From NCBI GenBank assembly GCA_041393535.1, contig JAWKJY010000015.1:23077-87076 (forward strand): DNA of 64,000 nt, given 5' to 3'. The notes under the pieces were generated by a model that saw nothing but the letters and a program-made list of their open reading frames with translations, had not been told where the DNA came from and made no database searches. Within the stretch, counting starts at the first letter, position 1. Every line of letters starts with the position of its first letter. This document shows positions 53,655-61,625 of the stretch, one piece after another. The stretch is from JAWKJY01 sp041393535 (GTDB taxonomy: Bacteria > Actinomycetota > Thermoleophilia > Gaiellales > Gaiellaceae). The translations under genes were made by a program, and so were the position numbers.

Positions 53655-54482
53655 ATGACCCAGGCGAAGGTGACGCTGCCGGTCCTGCGGGACATGAAGG
53701 CGCGGCGCGAGCCGATCACGTGGCTGACGGCGTACGACTACCCGACCGCGCAGGCGATGGACCAGTCGGGCATCGACATGATCCTCGTCGGCGACTCGCT
53801 CGGCATGACGGTGCTCGGCTACGAGACGACGCTGCCGGTGACGATGGACGAGATGGTCGTCTTCACGGGCGCCGTCAGCCGCGCCGTCAAGCGCGCCTTC
53901 GTCGTCGGCGACATGCCGTTCATGTCGTACCAGGCGGAGCCCGCGGAGGCGATCCGCAACGCGGGCCGCCTGCTCGCGCAGGGCGGCGCGGACGCCGTCA
54001 AGCTCGAGGGCGGCGCGCGCCTCGCGCACGTCGTCGAGGCGATCACGAACGCGGGCATCCCGGTCTTCGGGCACATCGGCCTGACGCCCCAGTCGGCCTC
54101 CCAGCTCGGCGGCTACCGCGCCCAGGCGCGGACGGAGGAGACGGCGCGGCGCCTCGTCGAGGACGCGCGGGCGCTCGAGCGCGCCGGCGCGGTCGCGCTG
54201 CTCGTCGAGTGCGTCCCGCCGGACGCGTGCCGGCTCGTGCACGAGGCGCTCGAGATCCCGATCCTCGGGCTCGGCAGCGGCCTCGACTGCGACGGCCAGC
54301 TGCTGATCGTCCACGACATGCTCGGCATGTTCGACCGCTTCACGCCGAAGTTCGTCAAGAAGTACGCCTCGCTGGGCGAGGAGATGCGCACGGCCTTCAC
54401 CGCCTACCGCGAGGAGGTCAAGTCGGGCGCGTTCCCGACGGCGGCGCACACGTACTCGATGGCGCAGGAGAGCGCGGGGTAG
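53655..54482 (+). CDS. panB: 3-methyl-2-oxobutanoate hydroxymethyltransferase
   Basis: This 275-residue TIM-barrel enzyme has the PanB landmarks: PITWLTAYDYPTAQAMDQSG, IDMILVGDSLGMTVLGYETT (Mg-binding Asp), FVVGDMPFMSYQ, AVKLEGG (as DAVKLEGGARL), GHIGLTPQSASQLGGYRAQA, ALLVECVPPD and GLGSGLDCDGQLLIVHDMLG. It makes ketopantoate from 2-oxoisovalerate and methylene-THF for pantothenate and CoA synthesis. GAGGAG precedes ATG 53655. panC and panD are not adjacent. Confidence 0.95.
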   Translation: MTQAKVTLPVLRDMKARREPITWLTAYDYPTAQAMDQSGIDMILVGDSLGMTVLGYETTLPVTMDEMVVFTGAVSRAVKRAFVVGDMPFMSYQAEPAEAIRNAGRLLAQGGADAVKLEGGARLAHVVEAITNAGIPVFGHIGLTPQSASQLGGYRAQARTEETARRLVEDARALERAGAVALLVECVPPDACRLVHEALEIPILGLGSGLDCDGQLLIVHDMLGMFDRFTPKFVKKYASLGEEMRTAFTAYREEVKSGAFPTAAHTYSMAQESAG

Positions 54483-54492
54483 CGCGGCGGCG

Positions 54493-55179
54493 CTAGGCGG
54501 CGCGGCCGGCCGAGTCCCCGGCGCGCCGGGCGCCGCGGCCGCCGCCCTGACGCTTGCGCAACTGGCCGAACGCGACGAGGGCGACGATCAGCGCGAAGGG
54601 GATCGCGATCAGCGCGGCGATCGGCACGCCGCCCGAGGTCGGCGCGTAGTCGAGCGTGCCCGCGACCGCCACCGGCTGGCCGGCGGCCTGCAGCTGGACC
54701 TCCCACTCGAACACCCGGTGGGGCACGTCCGGGTCCGCCCGGACGACGGGCGGCGCCTGCTGGCTCATCCAGTGGATGCGGTGGTCGTGCCAGTCGAAGC
54801 GGTTCCGGCCGGTCACGCGCTCCCAGTCGGGCGTCGCGTCCCGCGTCGCCGTCGGCGGGATCTCGACCTCCGCGTAGCGCTCCTCGTTCAGGTACGTGGC
54901 GGGGGAGTTGCGGTTTCGCCAGACCCCCTCCGCGTCGAAGCGCAGGTACGGCTCGCCGTCGTAGCCGAGCACGACGACCTCCGCGCCCGTGTCGTTCGTC
55001 AGCTGGAGGCGGTCGTCGCCCTCGAGCACCTCGAGCTCGAGCCCCGGCACGGTCGGCGCGATCGACGTGATCGTCGCCGTGTACCCCGGCAGGCCGCCGT
55101 GCGCCAGGGCGGCCGGGGCGGCGACGAGGAGGGCGGCCGCGGCGAGCAGCGCGGCGAGGAGGGCGAGGGGACGGTGCAC
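54493..55179 (-). CDS. Secreted membrane-anchored protein of unknown function in the copper gene set
   Basis: This 228-residue protein has a signal peptide (LVAAPAALAHGGLPGY), an extracytoplasmic beta-rich domain (VLEGDDRLQLTNDTGAEVVV, VWRNRNSPATYLNEERYAEV) with the conserved-looking FDWHDHRIHWMSQQAP segment, and a C-terminal membrane helix (GVPIAALIAIPFALIVALVA) plus basic tail. The mature protein would start at His-Gly-Gly, an N-terminal His like that of CopC, and the HDHRIH motif could bind copper. GTG 55179 has CAGGAG upstream. It is the last gene of the minus-strand copper set. Its role is unknown. Confidence 0.7.
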   Translation of the reverse strand: MHRPLALLAALLAAAALLVAAPAALAHGGLPGYTATITSIAPTVPGLELEVLEGDDRLQLTNDTGAEVVVLGYDGEPYLRFDAEGVWRNRNSPATYLNEERYAEVEIPPTATRDATPDWERVTGRNRFDWHDHRIHWMSQQAPPVVRADPDVPHRVFEWEVQLQAAGQPVAVAGTLDYAPTSGGVPIAALIAIPFALIVALVAFGQLRKRQGGGRGARRAGDSAGRAA

Positions 55180-55192
55180 GGTTGCTCCTGGT

Positions 55193-56830
55193 TCAGCGTA
55201 CGGGAACGGCGATCGTGGTCTCGGACTGGTCGACCTCGCCCTGGCGGACGACGACGCGGAGCTGCCAGGCGCCGGCCAGCGGGAGGCGCGCGGACGGCGC
55301 CGTCCAGTGGCCGGGGCCGAGCCGGCGCACGTCGACCTCGAGCGGCCCGACTCCCCGGGACGGGAGCGTGGCCTCGAGCTCGAGCGCGTCGACGTCGGTC
55401 AGCCGGCCGCTCGCGTCGAGCAGGTAGAGGTGCACCTCGTTGCCGCCGCGGCGGGCCGGGTCGACGGTCACGTCCACCTCGAGCTCGCCGATGGCCGCGA
55501 ACGTCGAGAAGGGGCCGCTCGGCTGGACGACCGCGCGGGCCGGCGGCTCGGCGGCGAGGACGGCGGTGACGGCGACGACGGCGACCATCAGGCCGAGCTC
55601 GTGCGCGGTCGCCCGGACGAAGCCAGCCGCCTGGCCGCCCATGCGCGCGGCGGGGACGGAGCGGAGCCGCTGGTACGCGCCGAGCGCCACGAGCGGCACG
55701 AGCAGCCCCGCCTTGACGAGGACGAGCTGGCCGTACGTGGTGTGCAGGAGCCCGTCCCAGCTGCGCACCTGCAGGTAGCCGTTGACGACGCCGCACGCGA
55801 GCAGGACGCCGACGGCGACGAGCGCGGCGGTCGAGAGGCGCGGGAGCGCCCGCGCGGCGACGGCGCGGCGGTCCGGGCCGGCGAGCCAGATCGCGAGCGC
55901 GACCGAGGCGAGGCCGCCGACCCAGACCGCGGCCGCGAGGACGTGCACCGCGTCCGTCAGGAAGGCGACCGGGCCGCTGATCCGCGCGTGCCCGCCGACG
56001 GCGGGCCCGAGGCAGAGCAGCACGGCGACGACGATCGCCCCGTCGAGCAGGAGGCCGGGCCGCGGGCGCCGCAGGAGCGCGGCGGCGAGCAGCGCGAGCG
56101 CGACCGCGGCGACGGCGCGGCCGAGCCAGGCCTGGCCGACGCGCGTGTCGAGCACGTCCCCGAGCACGGGGCCGGTCAGGACGTCGACCGGGCCGAGCCC
56201 GCTCGCGGTCATCCCCTGCAGCAGCACCGCCGCGAGCGAGGCGAGCGCGCAGAGGGACGCGAGCGCGACGATCCACGTGAGCAGCGCGCGCCGCACGCGC
56301 GCCGGAGCGCCGCCGAGCACGAGCGCCAGCGCGAGCACGCCGCCCGCGGCCAGGAGCAGCGTCCCGGTCGCGATGCCGCGGACGACGTCGAAGGAGACGC
56401 CGACCGCGCGCGGCGTGCCCTCGTCCAGCACCTGGTCGCCGACGCCGGCGGCGTTCTCGCCGGGCGCGCCCACGTGGAAGACGAAGGCGCCGCGCACCGG
56501 GTGGCCGTCCGCGGAGACGACGCGCCACGCGACCGTGTACGTCCCGTCCGGCAGGTCGGGGCGCAGCGCCGCCGAGGCCGAGCGGACGTCGGGCCGCTCC
56601 GCCGAGCCGGTGTCGACGCGCCGGGCCGCGCCGTCGTAGACGCGCACCGCGCCGAAGCTCGCCTCGACCTGCTCGTCGAAGCGCAGCACGACCGCCGCCG
56701 GCGACCCGTCGACGACGGCCTCGTCCGCCGGCGCCGAGCCGATCAGCGTCGCGTGCGCCAGCGCCGCGGGCGCGGCGGCGAGCAGCGCGAGGACGGCCGC
56801 GAGAGCCGCGAGCGGCGCCCGCGGCCTCAC
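55193..56830 (-). CDS. CopC-CopD fusion copper resistance/import protein (YcnJ-like)
   Basis: This 545-residue protein starts with a signal peptide and a CopC domain (residues about 27-120): mature N-terminal His in AHATLIGSAPADEAVVD, VVLRFDEQVEASF, and Cu-ligand His in SADGHPVRGAFVFHVG. A CopD membrane domain of about eight helices follows (to about 430), with DAVHVLAAAVWVGGLASVAL, and a C-terminal soluble beta domain (LEVDVTVDPARRGGNEVHLY). The layout equals Bacillus YcnJ and related copper-acquisition proteins. The GTG start overlaps the stop of the YcnI-like gene after frame correction (GTGA). Confidence 0.88.
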   Translation of the reverse strand: MRPRAPLAALAAVLALLAAAPAALAHATLIGSAPADEAVVDGSPAAVVLRFDEQVEASFGAVRVYDGAARRVDTGSAERPDVRSASAALRPDLPDGTYTVAWRVVSADGHPVRGAFVFHVGAPGENAAGVGDQVLDEGTPRAVGVSFDVVRGIATGTLLLAAGGVLALALVLGGAPARVRRALLTWIVALASLCALASLAAVLLQGMTASGLGPVDVLTGPVLGDVLDTRVGQAWLGRAVAAVALALLAAALLRRPRPGLLLDGAIVVAVLLCLGPAVGGHARISGPVAFLTDAVHVLAAAVWVGGLASVALAIWLAGPDRRAVAARALPRLSTAALVAVGVLLACGVVNGYLQVRSWDGLLHTTYGQLVLVKAGLLVPLVALGAYQRLRSVPAARMGGQAAGFVRATAHELGLMVAVVAVTAVLAAEPPARAVVQPSGPFSTFAAIGELEVDVTVDPARRGGNEVHLYLLDASGRLTDVDALELEATLPSRGVGPLEVDVRRLGPGHWTAPSARLPLAGAWQLRVVVRQGEVDQSETTIAVPVR

Positions 56831-57626
56831 CGCGCCCCCGGGCCCTCTCGGCGGCGGGCGACGACGAGCGCGATCACCGCGGCCGTCAGCGCGGCGGCCG
56901 CGACGGCGACCGCGAGCAGCGCGAGGCCGTCGTCGCCGCCCTCGCCTGACGCGGCCGCTGCGACGGCCGTCTCGACGGCGCGGCCGGCGCTGGCTCCGGC
57001 TCGAGCGGGACGAGCCCTGCCGTGTCCGCGACGGCAGGCGCGGGCGCGGGCCTCGCGGTCTCGCCCGCCGGTGGCGCGGGCTCGGGCTCGGGGTCGGCGG
57101 GGGCCGCGGCGGTCTCGGCGGGGGCCTCCGCGGCGCCGCTCTCGCCGCCCGCGTTCTGGCGCGGCGCGTCGGCCGAGACCACGGTCACGGCCGCGGGCTC
57201 GTCGCTTCCGGGGGCGCCGATCCAGCGGACGACCGTCCCGTCCGCGTAGGTCTGCAGGGCGCGCCAGCGGAGCTCGCCGGGGCGCTCCGGCGTCGCCGCG
57301 AGGAAGGCGAAGCGCACGAAGCTCCCGACCGGCAGGCTGCCGCGCCAGACGACGCCCTCGAGCGCCCCGTTCGCCGCCCTTCTCTCCGTGCGCTTCCAGC
57401 CGGTGACGGGCTCGAACGAGAAGGGGACGACGCCGTCGGGGACGCGCAGCTCGACCGTCGTCGTCGGCGTGCCGGCCTCGTTGGGGACGAGCACGGTGAA
57501 CAGGACCGGATCGCCGGGCGCGACGCGGGCGGGCAGCACCTGGACGTGCGCGAGCGCCGGCCCGGCCGCGGTCAGGCCTCCCAGCCCGACCGCGGCCACG
57601 GCGACGCCGAGGCGTCGGCGGATCAC
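56827..57626 (-). pseudogene. YcnI-like (DUF1775) copper protein, one base missing near 56980
   Basis: The protein starts (GTG 57626) VIRRRLGVAVAAVGLGGL with a signal peptide ending AGPALAHVQVLPARVAPGDP, so the mature N-terminus is His, the Cu-binding residue of YcnI. VELRVPDGVVPFSFEPVTGW and VVWRGSLPVGSFVRFAFLA are DUF1775 blocks, followed by a long Pro/Ala/Glu linker. In the given frame the end is an Arg-rich shadow running to 56886. Adding one base near 56980 restores ETAVAAAASGEGGDD, a C-terminal membrane helix (LALLAVAVAAAALTAAVIAL) and a TGA at 56827-56829 that overlaps the next gene's GTG. The result is 266 residues. The start overlaps the CopC stop (GTGA). Confidence 0.8.
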
Positions 57627-57985
57627 GTCGACTTGACCCTGAAGTCGAACGTCCCCTTCTGCCGGTGCCCGTCGGGGGCCTTCGCCGTCCAACTGACGAC
57701 GTACCGGCCGTTCCCGAGCCCGGACTTCAGCTTCACGGTCAGGCGGGCGACGTTGCGCGGGTCGATCCCGTTCGACCCGGTCGAGACGACCTTGCCGGCC
57801 TTCCTGACGACGATCGAGCCCGACAGGATCTGGCCGGTGAAGGTGATGGAGACGCGCGCGGGCGCCTTCTTCCGCACCGCGCCGTCGGCGGGCGAGGTGG
57901 ACCTGACGTCGGTGTGCGCGAGCGAGCTCGCCGGGAAGGCGAGCACCGCCGCCGCGAGGGCGACGAGGACGATCGTTCGCTTCAT
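57623..57985 (-). CDS. copC: CopC-domain periplasmic copper-binding protein
   Basis: This 120-residue secreted protein has a signal peptide (VLVALAAAVLAFPASSLA) and the mature start His in AHTDVRSTSPADGAVRKKAP, then VSITFTGQILSGSIVVRKAG and VSWTAKAPDGHRQKGTFDFR with the second His. CopC binds Cu(II) outside the membrane and passes it to CopD-type importers, here the CopC-CopD fusion two genes downstream. ATG 57985 has GAGAGG upstream. Its stop overlaps the YcnI-like GTG. Confidence 0.85.
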   Translation of the reverse strand: MKRTIVLVALAAAVLAFPASSLAHTDVRSTSPADGAVRKKAPARVSITFTGQILSGSIVVRKAGKVVSTGSNGIDPRNVARLTVKLKSGLGNGRYVVSWTAKAPDGHRQKGTFDFRVKST

Positions 57986-58040
57986 GGTGGAGCCTCTCGG
58001 ATCGCAGGGAACACGCTCGTCGGGCGAGCATGCCATCGGG

Positions 58041-58643
58041 TCAGCGACCGCGGGGAGGCCCCCGCCCGGCCAGCCGGCACGCGGCCGGGGCGGGGCGGGG
58101 CAGCGCGACCGCCGCCGGTGCGGCGGCGACGAGCGGGAGCGGCGCGAGGGCGGTCGGCTCCGCCTCGAGCGCGAGCCGCCGGACGGTCCGCGCGAGCTGG
58201 AGGATCTCGGCCGCGAGCCAGAGCGCGAGGAGCGCGAACGGCACCTGGAGCAGCAGGCCGACGACGAAGGTCGGCTCGAGCGCCGCGTCGACGGGGAACG
58301 AGCCGGTCTGGACCAGGCGCTCGAGGTGCTCCTGGAGCACGAAGCCGACCAGCGGGACGAGCCCGATCACGCCCGCGGAGGCGACCGGCCCGCGCCGACC
58401 GAGCAGGGCGACGACGACGCCCGCGGCGAGGAGCGCGGCGAGCGCCCCGAGCACCGGCCAGGCGTGCTCGAGGTAGCCGTGCCCGGTCGCCGCGAGCAGG
58501 TGGGCGTGGGCGTGGCCGGCGACGATCCGGTAGGCGAGGTCGTGGGCGGTCAGCGAGCCGAGCACCGCCAGGGGCAGCGAGAGCAGGAGCGCCGTCGAGC
58601 GGCGTCCCGGCGCGAGCGCGTCCCCGGCGGCGCCGTGGCTCAT
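58041..58643 (-). CDS. Four-helix membrane protein of unknown function (paralog pair, member 1)
   Basis: This 200-residue protein has about four or five membrane helices: STALLLSLPLAVLGSLTAHD, then HAHAHLLAATGHGYLEHAWP leading into a second helix, then GVIGLVPLVGFVLQEHLERL and VVGLLLQVPFALLALWLAAE. Conserved polar features shared with the 60936 paralog are GSL-AH, ATGHGYL(E/D)H and QE--ERLVQ(T/S)G, suggesting a His/Glu metal or heme site in the membrane. No named family is recognised. Its ATG overlaps the VKOR stop by 4 nt (ATGA), so it is co-translated with the thiol-oxidation genes. The C-terminal tail is Ala/Pro/Arg-rich. Confidence 0.7.
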   Translation of the reverse strand: MSHGAAGDALAPGRRSTALLLSLPLAVLGSLTAHDLAYRIVAGHAHAHLLAATGHGYLEHAWPVLGALAALLAAGVVVALLGRRGPVASAGVIGLVPLVGFVLQEHLERLVQTGSFPVDAALEPTFVVGLLLQVPFALLALWLAAEILQLARTVRRLALEAEPTALAPLPLVAAAPAAVALPRPAPAACRLAGRGPPRGR

Positions 58644-59077
58644 GCCCGGGCCGCCTCCGGGCGCCCGCGCCGGCGCGCCAGCGCGAGCCGGCCGAGCGCG
58701 ACGACGAAGATCGCCCAGGAGATCGCCTCGCTCGCCAGGCACCACACGCAGATCGCGTCGATCACCCAGAGCTGGAGCGCGAGCAGGTAGATCGAGAACG
58801 CGGCGGCCACCGTCGCGAGCAGGACGCTCGCCCGGAGCCCGAGCCGCCCCGGCACGAGCGCGACCACGAGGATCCCCACGTAGCCGATCAGGCCGAGCAC
58901 CGGCACGGGCAGGAAGCCGCCGAGCGTCGCGTACTTCGACGTCTGGACCGTCTCGCAGCCGCCCGTCGAGCAGAAGATCCGCGCCTCCGCGTACTTCGTG
59001 TAGGTCAGGTAGGCGGAGACACCGAGCCCCGCGAGCGCGAGCGCGGCGGTCAGCCAGCGGAGCGGCCGGTCGCTCAT
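58640..59077 (-). CDS. Vitamin K epoxide reductase (VKOR) family membrane protein
   Basis: This 145-residue protein has four membrane helices. The loop Cys pair is in IFCSTGGCETVQTSKYATLG and the active-site CxxC in WVIDAICVWCLASEA, both as in bacterial VKOR homologs that use quinone to reoxidise DsbA-like proteins. The start ATG overlaps the stop of the DsbA-like gene by 4 nt and the stop overlaps the next ATG, so thiol oxidant and its partner are made together. It takes the place of DsbB in actinobacteria. Confidence 0.92.
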   Translation of the reverse strand: MSDRPLRWLTAALALAGLGVSAYLTYTKYAEARIFCSTGGCETVQTSKYATLGGFLPVPVLGLIGYVGILVVALVPGRLGLRASVLLATVAAAFSIYLLALQLWVIDAICVWCLASEAISWAIFVVALGRLALARRRGRPEAARA

Positions 59078-60048
59078 GCCCCGAGGAGCTCGTCGAGCGT
59101 CGGCGTGATCCCGCCCGCGTCGAGCCGCTCCAGCTCGACGGGCTGCAGCTCGCCGTCGGTCGCGCCCGCGACGAAGGCGGGGGTGCGGTCGATCCCGTAC
59201 TGCGTCGTCGTCTGGTCCCAGCCGGCGAGGATCTGGGTGACCGCCTTCGAGTCGGCGTCCTCGAGCAGCCGGTCGACGTCGAGGCCCTCGACAAACGCGC
59301 CGATCGCGCGGAAGAACTCGTCCGTGACCCAGCCGGCGTTCTCCTGGCCCTGGTTGACGTAGAGCAGCTCGACCAGGTCCCAGAGGTGGCCCTGCAGCGA
59401 GGCGGCGGCGAGCACGCGGCGAGCCCGCTCGGAGTCCGGGCCGATGAAGGCCAGGCCGTTGAAGACGATCCGCACCTTGCCGTCCCGGACGTACTCGTCG
59501 ACCACGGTCGGGAACGCCTGCGTCGCCCACTGCGCGCAGAACGGGCACTGCGGGTCGGCGAACTCGATCAGCGTCACCGGCGCGTCCGGGGCGCCGAGCG
59601 CCGAGCCCTCCTGCGGGATCCCGTCCAGGAAGGTGAAGCGCTCCTGGGCGCCCGTCTCGGTCGGCGCGGTCTCCGCCGGGGCCGTCTCCGCCGGGGTGCT
59701 CTCGCTCGGCGTGCTCTCGGCGGGCGTGGTCTCGGCGGGCGCGCTCTCCGTCGCCGTCTCGGACTCGGGCGCCTCGGTGGCGGTCGCGTCGGCGGGGTCG
59801 CTCTCGACGGGCGCCGGCCCGGGCGCGGGGGACGCCGGCTCCGCGGCCGGCGCGCTCTCGGCCGGGGCGGGGGCGGGCGCGCTCTCCGCGGGGGCCGGGG
59901 CCGGGGCGGCGGGGGGCGGCGCGGAGGGCTCGGCGGGAGCCGCCTCGTCGCTCGAGCCGCCGCAGCCGGCGAGGACGAGGGCGGCGGTCAGCGCGCCCGC
60001 CGCGAGGACGGTGCGCGAGCCGAGGCGGGACGGGGCGAGGCGTCGCAC
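59074..60048 (-). CDS. DsbA-like thiol-disulfide oxidoreductase lipoprotein
   Basis: This 324-residue lipoprotein (ALTAALVLAGCGGSSDEA) has a linker of over 110 residues built from Pro, Ala, Thr, Ser and Glu repeats (AESAPAP and PAET/TPSES units), then a thioredoxin fold with VTLIEFADPQCPFCAQWATQ (CPFC active site), DRTPAFVAGA (cis-Pro) and a helical insert. Together with the coupled VKOR it would oxidise or isomerise cysteines in exported proteins. The long linker would let the domain reach through the wall. GTG 60048 has AAGGAG 6 nt upstream. The stop overlaps the VKOR ATG. Confidence 0.9.
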   Translation of the reverse strand: MRRLAPSRLGSRTVLAAGALTAALVLAGCGGSSDEAAPAEPSAPPPAAPAPAPAESAPAPAPAESAPAAEPASPAPGPAPVESDPADATATEAPESETATESAPAETTPAESTPSESTPAETAPAETAPTETGAQERFTFLDGIPQEGSALGAPDAPVTLIEFADPQCPFCAQWATQAFPTVVDEYVRDGKVRIVFNGLAFIGPDSERARRVLAAASLQGHLWDLVELLYVNQGQENAGWVTDEFFRAIGAFVEGLDVDRLLEDADSKAVTQILAGWDQTTTQYGIDRTPAFVAGATDGELQPVELERLDAGGITPTLDELLGA

Positions 60049-60104
60049 GTGGGTCTCCTTCGGGTGCCGTGCCGCTCGGGCGCCGGTGCGGTCGGGGAAG
60101 CATG

Positions 60105-60761
60105 TCATCGAAGGACGTCCTCGACGTCGCGGACGAACGTCTCGGTGGTCGCGTCGTCGCCGTAGACGACCTGCTGCAGGCCGTCGGCGTCGATCAGGTA
60201 GGTGGCCGCCGTGTGGTCGACGATCGGGCCCTCGACGCGCTGCTCGACGCCGATCCCGAACGCCTTCCAGATGGGCGCGAGGTCCTGCTCGCGGCCGATC
60301 AGGTACGTGAACTGCGGCTCGAGGCCCATGCGCTCGACGTACGCCCGCACGGACTCGGCCGTGTCGCCGCGCGGGTCGACGCTGACCGCGACCACGCGCA
60401 CCCGCGCCGCGTCCTCGCCGAGCGCCCGCAGGGCGGCGTTGAGGTTCGCGGCGATCAGCGGGCAGACGTCCGGGCAGCGCGTGTAGAGGAACGTGAGGAA
60501 GACGGGGCTGCCCTTCAGCGTGGACAGCGTGACGGACGAGCCGTCGTAGGCGGTCAGGGTGAAGTCCGGCGCGGGCCGCGGCGTCGTCAGCCGCGTGCCG
60601 GTGCCCGGCGTCCCCGGGGGCGGCGCGGCATCGCCGCCGCCGCACGCGGCCGCGAGCGTCGCCGCGGCCGCGCAGGCCGACAGCACGACCAGCCCCCGGC
60701 GCCAGCGGCGCCCCGGCCCCGCCTCCTGCTTCCCGCGTCGCCGCGGGCGTGGCTCCTGCAT
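60105..60761 (-). CDS. SCO1/SenC copper chaperone lipoprotein
   Basis: This 218-residue lipoprotein (lipobox LAAACGGG after a twin-arginine-like RRRG and RRWRRG basic start) has a thioredoxin-like SCO domain: LKGSPVFLTFLYTRCPDVCP (Cu-binding CPDVC), VVAVSVDPRGDTAESVRAYV and the distal His in VDHTAATYLIDADG. SCO proteins insert copper into the CuA site of cytochrome c oxidase and act as thiol reductases. ATG 60761 has AAAGGA upstream. The surrounding CopC, CopD, DsbA and VKOR genes fit copper delivery to an oxidase, whose genes are not in this window. Confidence 0.92.
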   Translation of the reverse strand: MQEPRPRRRGKQEAGPGRRWRRGLVVLSACAAAATLAAACGGGDAAPPPGTPGTGTRLTTPRPAPDFTLTAYDGSSVTLSTLKGSPVFLTFLYTRCPDVCPLIAANLNAALRALGEDAARVRVVAVSVDPRGDTAESVRAYVERMGLEPQFTYLIGREQDLAPIWKAFGIGVEQRVEGPIVDHTAATYLIDADGLQQVVYGDDATTETFVRDVEDVLR

Positions 60762-60935
60762 CCCCGTCCTTTCCGGCGACCTCTCGGGTCGCCCCCTGCT
60801 GTGGTCCCGGCTCGTCCCGGGCTCCTCGACGGCCTCGTGTGCGGCGCCCGCGCGGGACGCGAGCCGGCTCCGCGGCAGCTGGCCGCCGGGTCGGCGTGCG
60901 TCGTCCGGGCGCGAGGCGGACACGTCCTGGGGGCG

Positions 60936-61523
60936 TCAGCGGAGCGGCGGCCCGCGCGGCGGTCGGGCGGCGACGAGGGGGTCGCGCGGGAGGACGCCCG
61001 CGCGGGCGGCCTGCGGCCCGGCCGCGAGCGCCCCGGGCGCGTCCGCCGGCAGGGCGCGGCCGAGCCAGGCGCCGAGCCGCACGGCGCAGCGCAGGAGCGC
61101 GCGCGCGACGAGCCAGGCGGCGAGCGCGAACGGCAGCTGGAGCGCGAGCCCGACCAGGAAGGATCGCTCGCCGAGCAGCCCGGCCGGGTGCTGGCCCGAC
61201 TGGACGAGGCGCTCGACGACCTCCTGGACGACGAACGCCGCCGGCGGCACGAGGAACAGCGTGCGGGCCACGCCGCGGTCGCCGCGGTCGCCGCGGCTCG
61301 CGTCGAGGGCCTGGACGGCGAGCGCCGCGAGCGCCAGCGCGAACGCCACGGCGAGGCCGAACGACAGGTGGTCGAGGTACCCGTGCCCCGTCGCCGCGAG
61401 CCGGGCGTCGCGCACCGACGGCTCGGGGAAGGCGAGCAGGAAGCCGGCCTGGTGGGCGGCGAGCGAGCCGGCGACTGCGAGCGGCGCCGACACGAGCCAC
61501 GCGATCCACCGACGGGACCTCAC
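60936..61523 (-). CDS. Four-helix membrane protein of unknown function (paralog pair, member 2)
   Basis: This 195-residue paralog of the 58041 protein reads (GTG 61523) VRSRRWIAWLVSAPLAVAGS, then LAAHQAGFLLAFPEPS, LAATGHGYLDHLSFGLAVAF, FLVPPAAFVVQEVVERLVQS and FLVGLALQLPFALAAWLVAR. The blocks GHGYLDH and QEVVERLVQSG align with GHGYLEH and QEHLERLVQTG of member 1. The two flank the SCO, DsbA and VKOR genes, suggesting a heterodimer or duplicated partner in copper or thiol chemistry (inference). The C-terminal tail is Arg/Pro-rich. 174 nt separate it from the SCO gene downstream. Confidence 0.65.
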   Translation of the reverse strand: MRSRRWIAWLVSAPLAVAGSLAAHQAGFLLAFPEPSVRDARLAATGHGYLDHLSFGLAVAFALALAALAVQALDASRGDRGDRGVARTLFLVPPAAFVVQEVVERLVQSGQHPAGLLGERSFLVGLALQLPFALAAWLVARALLRCAVRLGAWLGRALPADAPGALAAGPQAARAGVLPRDPLVAARPPRGPPLR

Positions 61524-61625
61524 CCCGACAGGGTGCCAGCCGGAGCAGCTGCTTGCGTGGTCGTGCACGGCGCGGGGCGCGCTCGCGGCCTCGGCGACGT
61601 TCGACGCGGGCTCTACGCTGGCAGC

